From: Thalassobius sp002708925
Lineage (GTDB): Bacteria; Pseudomonadota; Alphaproteobacteria; Rhodobacterales; Rhodobacteraceae
Length of the DNA: 64,000 nt
Direction: 5' to 3'
Assembly: GCF_049803795.1 (NCBI RefSeq)
Contig: NZ_JBNAGJ010000003.1
Span: forward strand, 372,001-436,000
Part shown: piece by piece, positions 61,812-64,000 of the stretch
Numbering within the stretch: the stretch's first letter is position 1
Layout: every line of letters starts with the position of its first letter
Notes under the pieces: generated by a model
Database searches by the model: none
Told to the model about the DNA's origin: nothing
What the model saw: the letters and a program-made list of their open reading frames with translations, nothing else
Translations under genes and position numbers: made by a program

Positions 61812-62839
61812 ACCGGGATCCCCAGCCTGCTCAGCAGCTCTTGCTCTTCTTGCGGCAGGGCGGGGGCGTTTTGCAAGGCCGCCCGCATATGCGTGAACTC
61901 TTCGGTTTGCAGCAGTTGCGCGCAACGGTCCCGGTGCAGGCGGACGCAATCTGCGTGCAGAGCGGCAAGCTCGGGGTCGGATTTCAGCTCGGTCAGCGCG
62001 TCCTGCAAATCCGGCAGATAGCGCTGAATCGAAAGCTCCTCATATCCTGCGTCGTTGCGCTCGCGCCAATAGGTGTCATCAAAGGCGCGGTGTTCGCGGT
62101 TCACATCGCCCCGGTCGTTTTTCACCAGATAGCTGTCCATAGACCGCAGGGCATAGTGGTTCAGAGTCGCGAAATCGCGCGCCCCGCGGGCGGGGAATTT
62201 GCGGATGCGGCGCGGGTTGGCGGCCACCAGAAAACGGTGCGGCACATCGCGGCCCGATCCGTCCGTCCAGCGCGGCCGTTTGCGCGGCGGCAGCTTCTCG
62301 CGGAAAAACGGGCGATGCGCCCCGAAATAACGCAAGGGAAAATCGGCCCGCATCAGGGTTTTCACCTCGATCGCCAGCTCACCGCACCAGATGTCCGGGT
62401 TATGGGTACGAGGAAATTGCGCGATGACGGGGCGGTCCTGAAAGGTTTCGACGCCGCCATTGGCAAAGAACTGAAACGTGACCGAGATCGCCTGAGGATC
62501 GCCGCAGGCCCTGATCAGGGCCGGGATCGTGTGATCGCCCACATGGATGTTCAGAAATTCGTCCACATCGGCCACCCAGACCCAATCGGCATCGCGCACG
62601 ACATCCTGTTTAGCGGCGTGGCGCAGGGCCTCCATCTGGTAATTGCGCCCCTGAGCGGGGTTCGGCAGATGCCGGACCATCCCGCGCCGGGCCAAAGCAT
62701 CCAGCAACAGATCCGTCCCATCCGTGCAATCGTTGGAATAAAACAGGAAATCGGTGACACCGATCAGCCGGTTGAAGGCGATCCATTCCAACAGGAACGG
62801 CCCCTCGTCTTTCACACAAGTTACGGCGGTTATCCGCAT
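61808..62839 (-). CDS. glycosyltransferase family 2-like protein (operon gene 1)
   Basis: This 343-residue protein has the family motifs TCVKDEGPFLLEWIAFNRLIG, SNDCTDGTD (35-43), ADWVWVADVDEFLNI (84-98), FQFFANGG, HRPFFREK, LNHYALRSMDSYLVKNDRG and YWRERNDAGYEELSIQ. It is the first gene of the four-gene unit; the next start overlaps its stop by four bases. No signal peptide or membrane helix is evident. Confidence 0.85.
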   Translation of the reverse strand: MRITAVTCVKDEGPFLLEWIAFNRLIGVTDFLFYSNDCTDGTDLLLDALARRGMVRHLPNPAQGRNYQMEALRHAAKQDVVRDADWVWVADVDEFLNIHVGDHTIPALIRACGDPQAISVTFQFFANGGVETFQDRPVIAQFPRTHNPDIWCGELAIEVKTLMRADFPLRYFGAHRPFFREKLPPRKRPRWTDGSGRDVPHRFLVAANPRRIRKFPARGARDFATLNHYALRSMDSYLVKNDRGDVNREHRAFDDTYWRERNDAGYEELSIQRYLPDLQDALTELKSDPELAALHADCVRLHRDRCAQLLQTEEFTHMRAALQNAPALPQEEQELLSRLGIPV

Positions 62840-63048
62840 CGCTGCGCCCCCGTGATGTCTGATTTGATCACACTCATGACTGTACTGCCCATGGTCCGGC
62901 TGCGGGTTTGTCCCGTTTTACCCCGGAATTCGTTACCGAAATCATGACAGGTGTCCTGCGGGGCGTCAACATTCGCGGGGGATTTGCGCCTTTGGTGCCA
63001 CTTGACGGCTGCAATGCGGCCTGCATGGTAAAAAGAGGGAGGACAGGT
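62840..63048. promoter_or_regulatory. divergent promoter region between glycosyltransferase operon and MoxR gene
   Basis: These 209 bases hold no plausible gene and must carry promoters for both directions. TTGACG at 63002-63007 resembles a plus-strand -35, but no good -10 was found at 16-18 bases. AGGGAGGACAGG before 63049 is the ribosome-binding site of the MoxR gene. Confidence 0.35.
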
Positions 63049-63957
63049 ATGAGCGATATTTCTTCGATTGACGACGTGCAGACGGCGCTGGCAGGGCAGG
63101 ATTACATATGCGGGCGGGCGCTGGCCACGGTGGCCTTTCTGTCGCTGAAACTGGGCCGTCCGCTGTTTCTGGAGGGCGAGGCCGGCACCGGCAAAACCGA
63201 GATCGCCAAGGCCATCGCCGCCGCCCTGGGCCGCCGCCTGATCCGCCTGCAATGCTACGAAGGGCTGGATGCGGCCAGCGCCGTCTACGAATGGAACTTC
63301 GCCGCGCAGATGATCGCCATCCGCACCGCCGAGGCCGCAGGCTCCGCCAATTGCGACGCCCTGCAAACCGAGCTTTTCACCCAAGACTACCTGATCGAGC
63401 GCCCCCTGCTGCAAGCCATGCGCCCGCAACCCGGCGGTGCTCCCGTCCTGCTCATCGACGAGCTGGACCGCACCGATGAACCCTTCGAGGCCTTCCTGCT
63501 CGAAGCCCTCTCCGACTTTCAGGTCACCATCCCCGAGCTGGGCACCATCCACGCGCCCGAACCGCCCATCGTCATCCTCACCTCCAACCGCACGCGCGAG
63601 GTTCACGACGCGCTCAAACGCCGCTGCCTCTATCACTGGGTCGATTACCCCGATTTCGACCGCGAACTGGAAATCCTCCAGGCCCGCGCGCCCCAGGCCG
63701 CTGCATCCCTCTCGCGCGAGGTCGTCGCCTTCATCCAACGCCTGCGCACCGAGGATCTCTTTAAAAAACCCGGCGTCGCCGAAACCATCGACTGGGCCAA
63801 ATGCCTGCTCGCCCTCGACGTGCTCTCCCTCTCGCCCGAGGTCATCTCCGACACGATCGGCGCCATCCTCAAATACCAGGACGACATCCAGCGCCTCCAG
63901 GGCTCCGAGGCCAAACGCCTGCTGGACGACTCCCGCGCCGCCCTCGCCCCGGCCTGA
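63049..63957 (+). CDS. MoxR-family AAA+ ATPase
   Basis: This 302-residue ATPase has Walker A GEAGTGKTEIAKA (about 43-55), Walker B VLLIDELDRTDEPFEAFLLE, and sensor-type SNRTREVHDALKRRCLYHWVDYP, typical of MoxR/CoxD-like proteins. ATG 63049 follows GGAGG; the longer frame to 62908 is intergenic. Such ATPases usually work with a VWA-domain protein in cofactor insertion or metal-enzyme maturation. The next gene would be expected just beyond the window. Confidence 0.9.
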   Translation: MSDISSIDDVQTALAGQDYICGRALATVAFLSLKLGRPLFLEGEAGTGKTEIAKAIAAALGRRLIRLQCYEGLDAASAVYEWNFAAQMIAIRTAEAAGSANCDALQTELFTQDYLIERPLLQAMRPQPGGAPVLLIDELDRTDEPFEAFLLEALSDFQVTIPELGTIHAPEPPIVILTSNRTREVHDALKRRCLYHWVDYPDFDRELEILQARAPQAAASLSREVVAFIQRLRTEDLFKKPGVAETIDWAKCLLALDVLSLSPEVISDTIGAILKYQDDIQRLQGSEAKRLLDDSRAALAPA

Positions 63958-64000
63958 TGTTTCATCTTGCCGCAAATACTCTCGGGGGGTGTGGGGGGCA
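63958..64000 (+). repeat. intergenic TTTCTTTGC/AAATACTCC repeat, copy 6 (cut by window end)
   Basis: TTTCATCTTGCCGCAAATAC, then TCTCGGGGGG, directly after the MoxR gene stop in sense orientation. The 5' arm differs (TTTCATCTTGCC) but the AAATACTC core is kept. Confidence 0.6.

Overview
This window looks like chromosomal DNA of a Roseobacter/Rhodobacter-type alphaproteobacterium (family Rhodobacteraceae). Three things suggest this: high GC with long antisense shadow ORFs, an alphaproteobacterial nuo operon with small lineage-specific genes between the complex I genes, and several protein families typical of that group. These include DUF5333/DUF5337-like proteins, Hint-domain proteins, and 'DVDEF' family-2 glycosyltransferases with sulfotransferases. 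I see no rRNA, tRNA, CRISPR array, insertion sequence or prophage. The assignment comes from gene content and recalled protein families, not from a database search.

Layout. 1-6170 (+) is a leucine/isovalerate degradation block: 3-methylcrotonyl-CoA carboxylase beta and alpha subunits, with an unexplained membrane protein between them, then HMG-CoA lyase and a methylglutaconyl-CoA hydratase-like crotonase, closed by a terminator. 6535-23693 (+) is the complete 14-gene nuo operon for respiratory complex I, interrupted by six non-nuo ORFs: two lipoproteins, a DUF5337-like membrane protein, a DUF5333-like secreted protein and two tandem carboxymuconolactone-decarboxylase-fold proteins. After a second terminator come birA-coaX-rnj (+). 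BirA could biotinylate the MccA subunit encoded upstream. Convergent to these is an RhlE-type RNA helicase (-).

28653-35651 (-) holds a tandem pair of glycosyltransferase-like genes, a CxxC hypothetical, a secreted esterase-like hydrolase, prfC and a Hint-domain protein. 35808-41565 (+) has an SDR lacking the catalytic Tyr/Lys, an arsenite methyltransferase, an orphan ABC ATPase, tatABC and a DUF815 ATPase. 41628-57672 (-) is a long housekeeping run: nlpD-like/pcm/surE, an SDR, DUF2199, a GspC-like fragment, purF, cvpA, radA, a PqiA-like protein, mlaF/mlaE-like transporter genes, alr, dnaB, pyrE, pyrC and an alpha/beta-fold protein. 57760-62839 (-) is a compact four-gene glycosyltransferase/sulfotransferase operon that includes a sulfotransferase-like/glycosyltransferase fusion. 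A MoxR-type ATPase (+) ends the window.

The most noteworthy signals are: (i) a short intergenic repeat family with a TTTCTTTGC...AAATACTC core, six copies, each abutting a stop codon; (ii) the four-gene sulfotransferase/glycosyltransferase operon and its distant relatives at 28.6-31.4 kb; (iii) the accessory genes inside the nuo operon; and (iv) a perfect inverted pair of DnaA-box-like 9-mers upstream of dnaB.
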